Source of the DNA: Bacillota bacterium
GTDB taxonomy: Bacteria > Bacillota > Clostridia > Christensenellales > CAG-138
Length of the DNA: 11,611 bases
Direction of reading: 5' to 3'
Assembly: GCA_023393045.1 (NCBI GenBank)
Contig: JAEWMV010000204.1
Location: 1 to 11,611 of the forward strand
The stretch's first letter is position 1. Each line of letters begins with the position of its first letter. The notes beneath the pieces are model-generated. The model worked only from the letters and a program-made list of their open reading frames with translations, did not search any database and had not been told where the DNA came from. Positions 5,731 to 11,611 of the stretch are shown piece after piece. The translations under genes were made by a program, and so were the position numbers.

Positions 5731-6039
5731 ATGGCAAATCAAAAGATCCGCATCAAGCTCAAAGCCTACGAGCACAATCTGATCGACCAGAGCGCCGAGA
5801 AGATCGTAGAGACGGCCAAGCGGACGGGCGCGCGCGTAAGCGGCCCGATACCCCTGCCGACGGAGAAGGAGATCGTCACCATCCTCCGTTCGCCCCATAA
5901 GCATAAAGACAGCCGCGAGCAGTTCGAGATGAGAACCCACAAGCGTTTGATCGACATACTGCAGCCCTCCGCGAAGACGGTGGACGCGCTCATGAAGCTC
6001 GATCTCCCCGCGGGCGTGGACATCGAGATCAAGCTGTGA
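5731..6039 (+). CDS. rpsJ: 30S ribosomal protein S10
   Basis: S10 is a 102-residue protein of the 30S head and also the transcription antitermination factor NusE. The sequence matches the family end to end: IRIKLKAYEHNLID near the N-terminus, GPIPLPTEKE (38-47), and the long 16S-contacting loop with RSPHKHKDSREQFEMRTHKR (about 53-72). The start ATG follows AAAAGGAGGAAG at 5712-5723. It opens the ribosomal protein operon, 19 nt before rplC, after the structured leader. Confidence 0.98.
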   Translation: MANQKIRIKLKAYEHNLIDQSAEKIVETAKRTGARVSGPIPLPTEKEIVTILRSPHKHKDSREQFEMRTHKRLIDILQPSAKTVDALMKLDLPAGVDIEIKL

Positions 6040-6058
6040 GCACGGAGGTGGATTTAAC

Positions 6059-6685
6059 ATGAAGAAAGCGATATTGGGCACCAAGGTCGGTATGACCCAA
6101 ATGTTCAGAGAGGACGGGACCATGATTCCCGTCACCGTAGTGCTTGCGGGCCCCTGCCCTGTGGTGCAGGTCAAGACCGCGGGCAGCGACGGGTATGACG
6201 CCGTTCAGGTGGCGTTTGCCCCCGTGCGCGAGAAGCTCATCACCAGGCCGGAGATCGGCCACCTCAAAAAGGCCGGCGTAGGCGCCCATCGCCATGTGCG
6301 CGAGCTGCCCCTTGAGGATACCGCGGCCTATCAGGTCGGTCAGGTCATCAAGGCGGATATCTTCGAAAAGGGCGACCGCGTGGACGTCGTTGGCATCAGC
6401 AAGGGCAAGGGCTTCGAGGGCAACATCAAGCGTTGGAATCAGTCCCGCGGCCGCAAGACCCACGGCTCCCATTCCTACCGCGTGCCGGGTTCGCTCAGCG
6501 CGAACACCTACCCCGGCGAGGTCTTCAGGACCAAGCACATGCCCGGTCACATGGGCGCGGAGCGGGTCACCATCCAGAACCTCGAGGTGGTGCGCGTGGA
6601 TGCGGAGCGCAACCTGCTGCTCGTGCGCGGCGCCATCCCCGGCGCGAAGGGCGGCCTGGTCATGCTCAGGGAAACCGTTAAGTAA
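6059..6685 (+). CDS. rplC: 50S ribosomal protein L3
   Basis: L3 is an early 50S assembly protein whose internal loop approaches the peptidyl transferase centre. The 208 residues begin with KAILGTKVGMTQMF (3-16) and include GISKGKGFEGNIKRW (112-126), THGSHSYRVPGS (134-145) and MPGHMGAERVT (161-171). At the position of E. coli Gln150, methylated by PrmB, an eye alignment gives Thr150 (ANTYPG), so that modification is probably absent. CGGAGGTG (6043-6050) precedes the ATG. Confidence 0.98.
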   Translation: MKKAILGTKVGMTQMFREDGTMIPVTVVLAGPCPVVQVKTAGSDGYDAVQVAFAPVREKLITRPEIGHLKKAGVGAHRHVRELPLEDTAAYQVGQVIKADIFEKGDRVDVVGISKGKGFEGNIKRWNQSRGRKTHGSHSYRVPGSLSANTYPGEVFRTKHMPGHMGAERVTIQNLEVVRVDAERNLLLVRGAIPGAKGGLVMLRETVK

Positions 6686-6708
6686 GGCCGAGCGAAAGGA
6701 GAACGAAC

Positions 6709-7329
6709 ATGCCTAAGGTAGCATTGCATAATATCGCCGGCAAGAAAATCGGCGAAGTCGAACTGAGCGAGAACATCTTTGGCGCGGAGATCAACGTGCA
6801 CGTGATGCACGAGGTCGTGCGCGCATATCTCGCCAACCAGCGTCAGGGCACCCAGAGCGCGCTCACCCGCGCCGAGGTGCGCGGCGGCGGCATCAAGATC
6901 TATCGCCAGAAGGGCACGGGCCGCGCCCGTCACTCCAGCAACCGCGCGCCCATTTTCACCCACGGCGGCGTGGTGTTCGCGCCCAAGCCGCGCGATTACC
7001 ATATCAGCGTCAACCGCAAGGTGAAGCGCCTCGCGATGAAGAGCGCGCTTTCCGGCAAGGTGGTCGACAGCGCCGTCGTCGTGTTCGACGCGCTCGACAT
7101 CGCCGCGCCCAAAACCAAGGAGATGATCAAGGCGCTCAAGGCCGTCAGCGTCGAAAAGGCCCTGATCGTGCTGCCTGAGAAGAACGAGACCGTCGAGCGC
7201 GCCGCCCGCAACATACCGGGCGTGAAGACCACGCTCGTGGGTACGCTCAACGTATACGAGATACTCAAGTACGAAACGCTGATCCTGACCCGGGACGCGC
7301 TCGCCAAGATCGAGGAGGTGTACGCATAA
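6709..7329 (+). CDS. rplD: 50S ribosomal protein L4
   Basis: L4 (206 residues) lines the 50S exit tunnel and in gammaproteobacteria also represses the S10 operon by binding its leader. The extended tunnel loop is visible at about 44-98, with RQGTQSALTRAEVRGGG, then YRQKGTGRARHSSNRAP and HGGVVFAPKPRDY. The stretch IKIYRQKG replaces the more usual KPWRQKG. The globular C-terminal domain continues to residue 206. AAAGGAG lies at 6695-6701. Its stop TAA shares one base with the rplW start (TAATG), so rplW is likely translated by coupling. Confidence 0.97.
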   Translation: MPKVALHNIAGKKIGEVELSENIFGAEINVHVMHEVVRAYLANQRQGTQSALTRAEVRGGGIKIYRQKGTGRARHSSNRAPIFTHGGVVFAPKPRDYHISVNRKVKRLAMKSALSGKVVDSAVVVFDALDIAAPKTKEMIKALKAVSVEKALIVLPEKNETVERAARNIPGVKTTLVGTLNVYEILKYETLILTRDALAKIEEVYA

Positions 7330-7625
7330 TGAAATCCCCCTACGACGTCATCATTAAGCCCGTTCTCACAGAGAAGAGCTATGACCACCTTGCCGAGAAG
7401 ACCTATACCTTCATCGTTGACAAGCGTGCCAACAAGACCGAGATCCGCCAGGCCGTGGAGGCCGTCTTCGGCGTGAAGGTCGAGTCCGTCCACACCGTCA
7501 ACAAGCTCGGCAAGATGAAGAGGCAGGGTCGCAGCGTCGGCCGCACCTCCTCCACCAAGAAGGCCTATGTGAAGCTCAAGAAGGACTCCGACGGCATCGA
7601 GTTCTTCGACAGCATCGCGCAGTAA
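7329..7625 (+). CDS. rplW: 50S ribosomal protein L23
   Basis: L23 (98 residues) sits at the tunnel exit, where trigger factor and SRP dock. The family pattern is clear: DVIIKPVLTEKSYD at 6-19, YTFIVDKRANKTEIRQAVE at 26-44, and the basic loop KLGKMKRQGRSVGRTSSTKK at 59-78. The ATG overlaps the rplD stop by one base, and its ribosome binding site GAGGAGGTG (7312-7320) lies inside rplD. Eleven bases separate it from rplB. Confidence 0.97.
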   Translation: MKSPYDVIIKPVLTEKSYDHLAEKTYTFIVDKRANKTEIRQAVEAVFGVKVESVHTVNKLGKMKRQGRSVGRTSSTKKAYVKLKKDSDGIEFFDSIAQ

Positions 7626-7636
7626 GGAGGCGCACC

Positions 7637-8470
7637 ATGGCAATCAGAAAGATCAAGCCCACCACCCCCGGTCAGCGCTTCATGACCGTTTCGGCCTATG
7701 AGGAAATCACCTGCACCACGCCCGAAAAATCCCTGCTCGAGGATAAGCGCTCGCAGGGCGGCCGCAACAAGCAGGGACGCATCACGGTGCGCCACCGCGG
7801 CGGCGGCGCAAGGCGCAAGTACCGCATCATCGACTTCAAGCGCAACAAGGACGGCGTGCCCGCCAAGGTCGCCACCATTGAGTACGACCCCAACCGCAGC
7901 GCCAACATCGCCCTTTTGCATTATGCGGACGGCGAAAAGCGCTACATCATCGCCCCGCTCGGCCTCACGGTCGGCGATACGGTGGTGTCCGGCCAGGGCG
8001 CGGACATCAAGGTCGGCAACGCGATGGAAATTTCCCAGATCCCCGTGGGCACCATGATCCACTGCATCGAGCTCAAGCCCGGCAAGGGCGCGCAGATCGC
8101 GCGCAGTGCGGGCAACGCGGCGCAGCTCATGGCCAAGGAAGATAAATACGCGCAGGTCAGGCTCCCCAGCGGCGAAGTGAGGCGCGTGCCCATGAACGCC
8201 AGGGCCACCATCGGTCAGGTCGGCAACATCGACCATGAGAACATCAAGATCGGCAAGGCCGGCCGCACCCGCCACAAGGGCTTCCGCCCCACCGTGCGCG
8301 GCAGCGTCATGAACCCCTGCGACCATCCGCACGGCGGCGGCGAGGGCAAGTCGCCCATCGGCCACCCCGGCCCGGTCACCCCGTGGGGCAAGCCCGCGCT
8401 CGGTTATAAGACCAGAAAGACCAAGAACGTCAACGATAAGTTCATCGTGCGCCGCAGGAACGGCAAGTAA
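7637..8470 (+). CDS. rplB: 50S ribosomal protein L2
   Basis: L2 (277 residues) contacts 23S rRNA near the peptidyl transferase centre and is needed for subunit association. Seen are the N-terminal KPTTPGQRF (7-15), the core VRHRGGGARRKYRIIDFKR (51-69), RLPSGEVRRV (175-184), and the signature NPCDHPHGGGEGKSPIG (226-242) with H230, equivalent to E. coli His229. The usual NPVDHP reads NPCDHP here. Length is typical. AAGGAGG at 7624-7630 spans the end of rplW and precedes the ATG. Confidence 0.98.
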   Translation: MAIRKIKPTTPGQRFMTVSAYEEITCTTPEKSLLEDKRSQGGRNKQGRITVRHRGGGARRKYRIIDFKRNKDGVPAKVATIEYDPNRSANIALLHYADGEKRYIIAPLGLTVGDTVVSGQGADIKVGNAMEISQIPVGTMIHCIELKPGKGAQIARSAGNAAQLMAKEDKYAQVRLPSGEVRRVPMNARATIGQVGNIDHENIKIGKAGRTRHKGFRPTVRGSVMNPCDHPHGGGEGKSPIGHPGPVTPWGKPALGYKTRKTKNVNDKFIVRRRNGK

Positions 8471-8490
8471 GAGGCGAAAGGAGTCTATCA

Positions 8491-8772
8491 ATGAGCAGAT
8501 CAGTCAAAAAGGGACCGTTTGTTGAAGAACGCCTGCTCGGGCGCATCAATGCGATGAACGAGAGCGGAAAGAAGACGGTCGTCAAAACATGGTCACGCGC
8601 GTCCACGATATTCCCGCAGATGGTGGGGCACACCATCGCGGTGCACGACGGCAGGAAGCATGTTCCGGTATACGTTACCGATGAAATGGTTGGCCACAAG
8701 CTGGGCGAGTTCGCTCCCACACGCACGTTTCGCGGCCACAGGGGGACCGAAAAGTCCTCCGCCACGAAGTAA
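8491..8772 (+). CDS. rpsS: 30S ribosomal protein S19
   Basis: S19 (93 residues) lies in the 30S head next to S13 and contacts the A-site finger region. It begins MSRSVKKGPFVEERLL and carries the family signature across residues 40-80, including IFPQMVGHTIAVHDGRKHVP, MVGHKLGEFAPTRTF and GHRG. AAAGGAG at 8478-8484 precedes the start. Rare-looking differences from the family were not seen. Confidence 0.98.
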   Translation: MSRSVKKGPFVEERLLGRINAMNESGKKTVVKTWSRASTIFPQMVGHTIAVHDGRKHVPVYVTDEMVGHKLGEFAPTRTFRGHRGTEKSSATK

Positions 8773-8789
8773 GAAGGAGGAACGCTAGA

Positions 8790-9176
8790 ATGGCAACCAG
8801 ATCAAGAGAGAAGAGCGCGGCGCGCAAGGCCAATGCCGACAAGCGCCCCCACGCCATCGCGCGCTATATCCGCATCTCCAGCCGCAAGGTGAAGATCGTC
8901 ATCGATCTCATCCGCGGCAAGAGCGTGGCGGAGGCGAAAGCCATATTGGCCTATACGCCCAAGGCCGCGAGCGAGCCTGTGCTCAAGCTCCTCAACTCGG
9001 CCGTGGCCAACGCGGAAAACAACCTCGATATCCCCGCTGACCAGCTTTATGTGGCGGAGGTGTTCGCGAATCAGGGTCCTACCTTCAAGGGCATACAGCC
9101 CCGCGCGCAAGGCCGCGCGTACAGGATTCGCAAGAGGACCAGCCACATAACGATCGTCCTGGATCAGGTCAAGTAA
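8790..9176 (+). CDS. rplV: 50S ribosomal protein L22 with N-terminal extension
   Basis: L22 (128 residues) has a long beta hairpin that narrows the exit tunnel and is a site of macrolide resistance mutations. The core starts near residue 22 (AIARYIRISSRKVKIVIDLI), continues with NSAVANAENN (69-78), and the tunnel hairpin lies at about 93-114 (GIQPRAQGRAYRIRKRTSHI). The first about 20 residues are a basic, low-complexity extension absent from the 110-residue E. coli-type protein but known in many clostridial relatives. AAGAAGGAGGA at 8772-8782 supports the upstream ATG, and no in-frame start fits better downstream. Confidence 0.97.
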   Translation: MATRSREKSAARKANADKRPHAIARYIRISSRKVKIVIDLIRGKSVAEAKAILAYTPKAASEPVLKLLNSAVANAENNLDIPADQLYVAEVFANQGPTFKGIQPRAQGRAYRIRKRTSHITIVLDQVK

Positions 9177-9186
9177 GGAGGATAAG

Positions 9187-9831
9187 ATGGGACAGAAAGT
9201 TAATCCGAACGGTTTCCGCGTGGGCGTCATCAGGGACTGGAATACCTGCTGGTACGCTTCCAAGAAGGAGTTTTCGGACTTCCTTATCGAGGATAAGAAG
9301 ATCAGGGATCACCTTAAGAAAACCTATTACGCCGCGGGCATCAGCCGCATCGAGATCAAGCGCGCCGCCGGCAAGGTGAACGTGAGCATTTATACCGGCC
9401 GGCCCGGCATGCTCATCGGCAAGGGCGGCGTGGGCGTTGACATGATAAAGGCCGAGGTCACGGGCCTCATCAAAAAGCCTGCCAACGTCAACATCATGGA
9501 GATCAAGAACCCGGACGCGGACGCGCAGCTTGTGGCGGAAAACATCGCCGCGCAGCTCGAGAAGCGCATCTCCTTCCGCCGCGCGATGAAGCAGGCCATG
9601 CAGCGCTCGATGAAAGCCGGCGCCAAGGGCGTCAAGCTCATGTGCTCCGGCAGGCTCGGCGGCGCCGAGATCGCCCGCAGCGAGGGTTATCACGAGGGCT
9701 CCATCCCCCTGCAGACCATGCGCGCCGACATCGAGTACGGCTTTGCCGAGGCGCGCACCACCTACGGCCGCATCGGCTGCAAGGTGTGGATATACAAGGG
9801 CGAAGTGCTCAACCGTCAGAAGAAAGCGTAA
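9187..9831 (+). CDS. rpsC: 30S ribosomal protein S3
   Basis: S3 (214 residues) lines the mRNA entry channel. It begins MGQKVNPNGFRVGVIRDW, followed by the type II KH domain with the GxxG loop in MLIGKGGVGVDMI (75-87), and the C-terminal domain with CSGRLGGAEIAR, SEGYHEGSIPLQT and DIEYGFAEARTTYGRIG. Length is within the family range. AAGGAGGA (9175-9182) overlaps the rplV stop, which is 10 bases upstream. Confidence 0.98.
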   Translation: MGQKVNPNGFRVGVIRDWNTCWYASKKEFSDFLIEDKKIRDHLKKTYYAAGISRIEIKRAAGKVNVSIYTGRPGMLIGKGGVGVDMIKAEVTGLIKKPANVNIMEIKNPDADAQLVAENIAAQLEKRISFRRAMKQAMQRSMKAGAKGVKLMCSGRLGGAEIARSEGYHEGSIPLQTMRADIEYGFAEARTTYGRIGCKVWIYKGEVLNRQKKA

Positions 9832-9845
9832 GGAGGCAAAGTACC

Positions 9846-10286
9846 ATGTTAATGCCTAAGAGAGTTAAGCGCAGGAGAGTGCATCGCGGTCGCATGACAG
9901 GCAGGGCGACGCGCGGCAACACCATCACCTACGGCGAATATGGCCTCGTTGCGCTGGAGCCCGCGTGGATTACCAGCCAGCAGATAGAAGCCGCCCGTGT
10001 CGCCATGACGCGTTACATCAAGCGCGGCGGCCAGGTTTGGATCAAGATTTTCCCCGACAAGCCCGTCACGGAAAAGCCGGCCGAAACCCGCATGGGTTCG
10101 GGCAAGGGCTCGCCCGAGTACTGGGTTGCGGTAGTCAAGCCCGACAGGGTTCTCTTTGAGATTTCGGGTGTGGACGACGCCACGGCGCACGAGGCGCTCA
10201 GGCTTGCCGCCCACAAGCTGCCCATCAAGTGCAAGGTCGTCAAGAAAGCGGCCGAGGCAGGAGGAGAGAACGATGAAAGCAATTGA
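9846..10286 (+). CDS. rplP: 50S ribosomal protein L16
   Basis: L16 (146 residues) helps position tRNA in the A and P sites. The frame is open further upstream inside rpsC, but the family start MLMPKRVKRRR and the ribosome binding site AAGGAGG (9830-9836) fix the ATG at 9846. Seen are RGRMTGRATRGN (19-30), GEYGLVALEPAWITSQQIEA, TRYIKRGGQVWIKIFPDKP and the RMGSGKGSPEYWVAVVKP loop. The last residues (EAGGENDESN) are encoded across the start of rpmC, a 14-base overlap in another frame. Confidence 0.97.
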   Translation: MLMPKRVKRRRVHRGRMTGRATRGNTITYGEYGLVALEPAWITSQQIEAARVAMTRYIKRGGQVWIKIFPDKPVTEKPAETRMGSGKGSPEYWVAVVKPDRVLFEISGVDDATAHEALRLAAHKLPIKCKVVKKAAEAGGENDESN

Positions 10287-10473
10287 ATTGAGAAAGCTTT
10301 CCACCGAAGAGCTCGTGGCCAAGGAGAAGGAGCTCAAGCAGGAGCTGTTCAACCTCCGCTTTCAGCTCGCCACGGGCGGGCTGAGCAACACGCAGCGCAT
10401 CAGCGAGTGCAAGAAGGACGTCGCCAGGGTGAAAACGCTCCTTTGTGAGCGCGAGCTCAGGGCCGCCGAGTAA
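10273..10473 (+). CDS. rpmC: 50S ribosomal protein L29
   Basis: L29 (66 residues) is a two-helix protein at the tunnel exit next to L23. The pattern is typical: MKAIELRKLSTEELVAK, then KQELFNLRFQLATGGLSNTQ and a C-terminal helix RVKTLLCERELRAAE. The reading frame is open further upstream, but this ATG matches the family start and follows AGGAGGAGAG (10259-10268) located inside rplP. The start overlaps the end of rplP by 14 bases, so the two are probably translationally coupled. Confidence 0.96.
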   Translation: MKAIELRKLSTEELVAKEKELKQELFNLRFQLATGGLSNTQRISECKKDVARVKTLLCERELRAAE

Positions 10474-10494
10474 CGGGTGAAAGGAGATAACACC

Positions 10495-10755
10495 ATGGAA
10501 GAAGTCAGAGGTTTTCGCAAGACCCGCATCGGCGTCGTCGTGAGCGACAAGATGGATAAAACCGCGGTGGTCGCCATAGAGACGAGGGTGCGCCATCCCC
10601 TTTACGGCAAGATGGTCAAGCGCACCCGCAAGTTCAAGGTGCACGACGAGAAGAACGAGTGCGGCATCGGCGACACGGTGCGCATCATGGAGAGCCGCCC
10701 CATCAGCAAGGATAAGCACTGGCGGCTGGCCGAAATCGTCGAAAAGGCCAAGTAA
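10495..10755 (+). CDS. rpsQ: 30S ribosomal protein S17
   Basis: S17 (86 residues) is a primary 16S-binding protein with an OB fold. Seen are RKTRIGVVVSDKMDKTAVVA near the N-terminus, RVRHPLYGKMVKRTRKFKVH in the middle and CGIGDTVRIMESRPISKDKHW toward the C-terminus. A GTG at 10477 is in frame but overlaps the ribosome binding site GAAAGGAGA (10479-10487), so the ATG at 10495 is chosen. It lies 21 nt after rpmC. Confidence 0.97.
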   Translation: MEEVRGFRKTRIGVVVSDKMDKTAVVAIETRVRHPLYGKMVKRTRKFKVHDEKNECGIGDTVRIMESRPISKDKHWRLAEIVEKAK

Positions 10756-10773
10756 GCCGGAAAGGAGAAGACA

Positions 10774-11142
10774 ATGATTCAACCGCAGACCAGGTTAAAG
10801 GTTGCCGACAACAGCGGCGCCAAGGAATTGATGTGCATCCGCTGCCTCGGCGGTTCCTTCCGCAAGAGCGCAGGCATAGGCGACGTGATCGTCGCTTCGG
10901 TGAAGTCCGCTTCTCCCGGCGGCGCCGTGAAGAAGAAGGACGTCGTGCATGCGGTCATCGTGCGTACGACCTACCCCACGCAGAGGCCGGACGGCAGCAG
11001 CATCCGCTTTGACGACAATGCGGCCGTCATCATAAACGAGAAGAAAGAACCCCGCGGCACCCGTATTTTCGGGCCTGTCGCCAGGGAGCTTCGCGCCAAG
11101 GACTACATGAAGATAGTCTCCCTTGCGCCCGAAGTGCTTTGA
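10774..11142 (+). CDS. rplN: 50S ribosomal protein L14
   Basis: L14 (122 residues) forms part of an intersubunit bridge and the binding site for ribosome silencing factor RsfS. The length is exactly the family norm. Seen are MIQPQTRLKVADNSGAKELM, the basic GGAVKKKDVVHAVIVRT stretch, RFDDNAAVIINEKKEPRGTR and IFGPVARELR. GGAAAGGAG at 10759-10767 precedes the ATG, and the spc part of the cluster starts with this gene. Confidence 0.98.
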   Translation: MIQPQTRLKVADNSGAKELMCIRCLGGSFRKSAGIGDVIVASVKSASPGGAVKKKDVVHAVIVRTTYPTQRPDGSSIRFDDNAAVIINEKKEPRGTRIFGPVARELRAKDYMKIVSLAPEVL

Positions 11143-11154
11143 TGGAGGTACGGC

Positions 11155-11472
11155 ATGAATAATCTCAACGTCAAGAAGAACGACACCGTCGTCGTCATCT
11201 CCGGCAAGGACAAGGGCAAAAAGGGAAAAATCCTCGCCGCCTTTCCTTCCAGGAACCGCGTGAGCGTGCAGGGGGCGAACATGGTCATCCGCCACAGGAA
11301 GCCCCGCAAGCAGGGCGAGCCCGGCGGCCGCATCGAGCACGAGGGCACCATAGACGCGTCCAAGGTGATGCTCATCTGCCCCAAGTGCAACAAGGCCACG
11401 CGCGTGGGCTATGCCATCACGGGCGAGAAGAAAGTCCGCGTCTGTAAAAAATGCGGCAAGAACATCGACTGA
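11155..11472 (+). CDS. rplX: 50S ribosomal protein L24 with C-terminal Cys4 cluster
   Basis: L24 (105 residues) is an assembly initiator that binds the 5' end of 23S rRNA. The N-terminal KOW motif is in VVVISGKDKGKKGKILAAF (12-30), followed by GANMVIRHRKPRKQGEPGG. The C-terminal part has two cysteine pairs, C75/C78 (CPKC) and C97/C100 (CKKC), spaced like a zinc ribbon, a form also found in many other bacterial L24 proteins. TGGAGGT at 11143-11149 precedes the ATG, 12 nt after rplN. Confidence 0.97.
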   Translation: MNNLNVKKNDTVVVISGKDKGKKGKILAAFPSRNRVSVQGANMVIRHRKPRKQGEPGGRIEHEGTIDASKVMLICPKCNKATRVGYAITGEKKVRVCKKCGKNID

Positions 11473-11492
11473 GGCGGAAGGAGGATAAATAA

Positions 11493-11611
11493 GTGGCTGC
11501 AAAGACAGAAAAAGCAACGCAGGCCCCCGCCAAGAAGAAAAAGGGCGCGGTGGAGGAAGCGGCTAAGTTTACGGAACCCGCCCGCCTTCGCGTGAGGTAT
11601 AACGAGGAGAT
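11493..11611 (+). CDS. rplE: 50S ribosomal protein L5, 5' end only, GTG start
   Basis: The window ends after 39 codons of a frame beginning at GTG 11493, which lies 7 nt after AAGGAGGA (11478-11485), an ideal ribosome binding site. No in-frame ATG occurs in this part. The first about 28 residues are rich in Lys and Ala (PAKKKKGAVEEAAKF); they lead into ARLRVRYNEE, which matches the RL-x-E-x-Y start of ordinary L5. Position after rplX is where rplE belongs. The call is therefore L5 with an N-terminal extension; the rest of the gene lies outside. Confidence 0.85.
   Translation, partial: MAAKTEKATQAPAKKKKGAVEEAAKFTEPARLRVRYNEE

Noticed and set aside
7565..8491. A 308-codon open frame on the minus strand opposite rplB
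   Set aside because: It is antisense to an unmistakable L2 gene in GC-rich DNA, where the complementary frame stays open by codon bias. It shows no family motif and has no convincing ribosome binding site.
10795..11517. A 240-codon minus-strand open frame opposite rplN and rplX
   Set aside because: Both plus-strand genes are certain, and the antisense translation is rich in Ala, Asp and Val with no motif.

Overview
The window looks like a high-GC chromosomal segment from an anaerobic member of the Firmicutes, most likely a Clostridia-grade organism. The signs are a T-box leader in front of hisS-aspS, Shine-Dalgarno sequences close to AGGAGG before almost every gene, a class I desulfoferrodoxin (superoxide reductase, a marker of anaerobes), a clostridial-type histidyl-tRNA synthetase insert and the S10/spc ribosomal protein order. 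I cannot place it to genus. All well-supported genes are on the + strand.

Layout. Positions 1-671 hold the 3' two-thirds of etfA, followed by a short hairpin that may be a terminator. A single-gene unit for desulfoferrodoxin (801-1184) has its own sigma-A type promoter, overlapped by an inverted repeat, and ends in a strong intrinsic terminator (1196-1225). A consensus promoter (TTGACA-17-TATAAT) then drives a T-box leader (about 1275-1503) and the operon hisS - aspS - RseC-like membrane protein - thioredoxin (1518-5345), closed by a strong terminator (5370-5403). The 5404-5730 gap holds candidate promoters and a hairpin-rich leader of about 200 nt. From 5731 to the window end runs the S10/spc cluster: rpsJ, rplC, rplD, rplW, rplB, rpsS, rplV, rpsC, rplP, rpmC, rpsQ, rplN, rplX and the start of rplE. 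It is tightly packed, with two stop/start overlaps (rplD/rplW, rplP/rpmC) and no terminator inside.

How the parts work together. The T-box operon links aminoacyl-tRNA synthesis for His and Asp to uncharged tRNA. The specifier candidate (GAC) and the UGGU of the T-box bulge fit tRNA-Asp better than tRNA-His. Two redox-type genes (a CxxCxxC RseC-family protein and a thioredoxin) are appended to this operon. The ribosomal protein operon follows the standard order and is probably controlled from its structured leader, but no known regulator motif could be recognised there.

Most of the window is ordinary housekeeping sequence. The points worth a second look are the rpsJ leader RNA, the T-box specificity, the RseC/thioredoxin addition to a tRNA-synthetase operon, the inverted repeat over the desulfoferrodoxin promoter, and N-terminal extensions of L5 and L22. 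I found no mobile element, CRISPR array, tRNA or rRNA gene, and no clear sign of a new multi-gene system.
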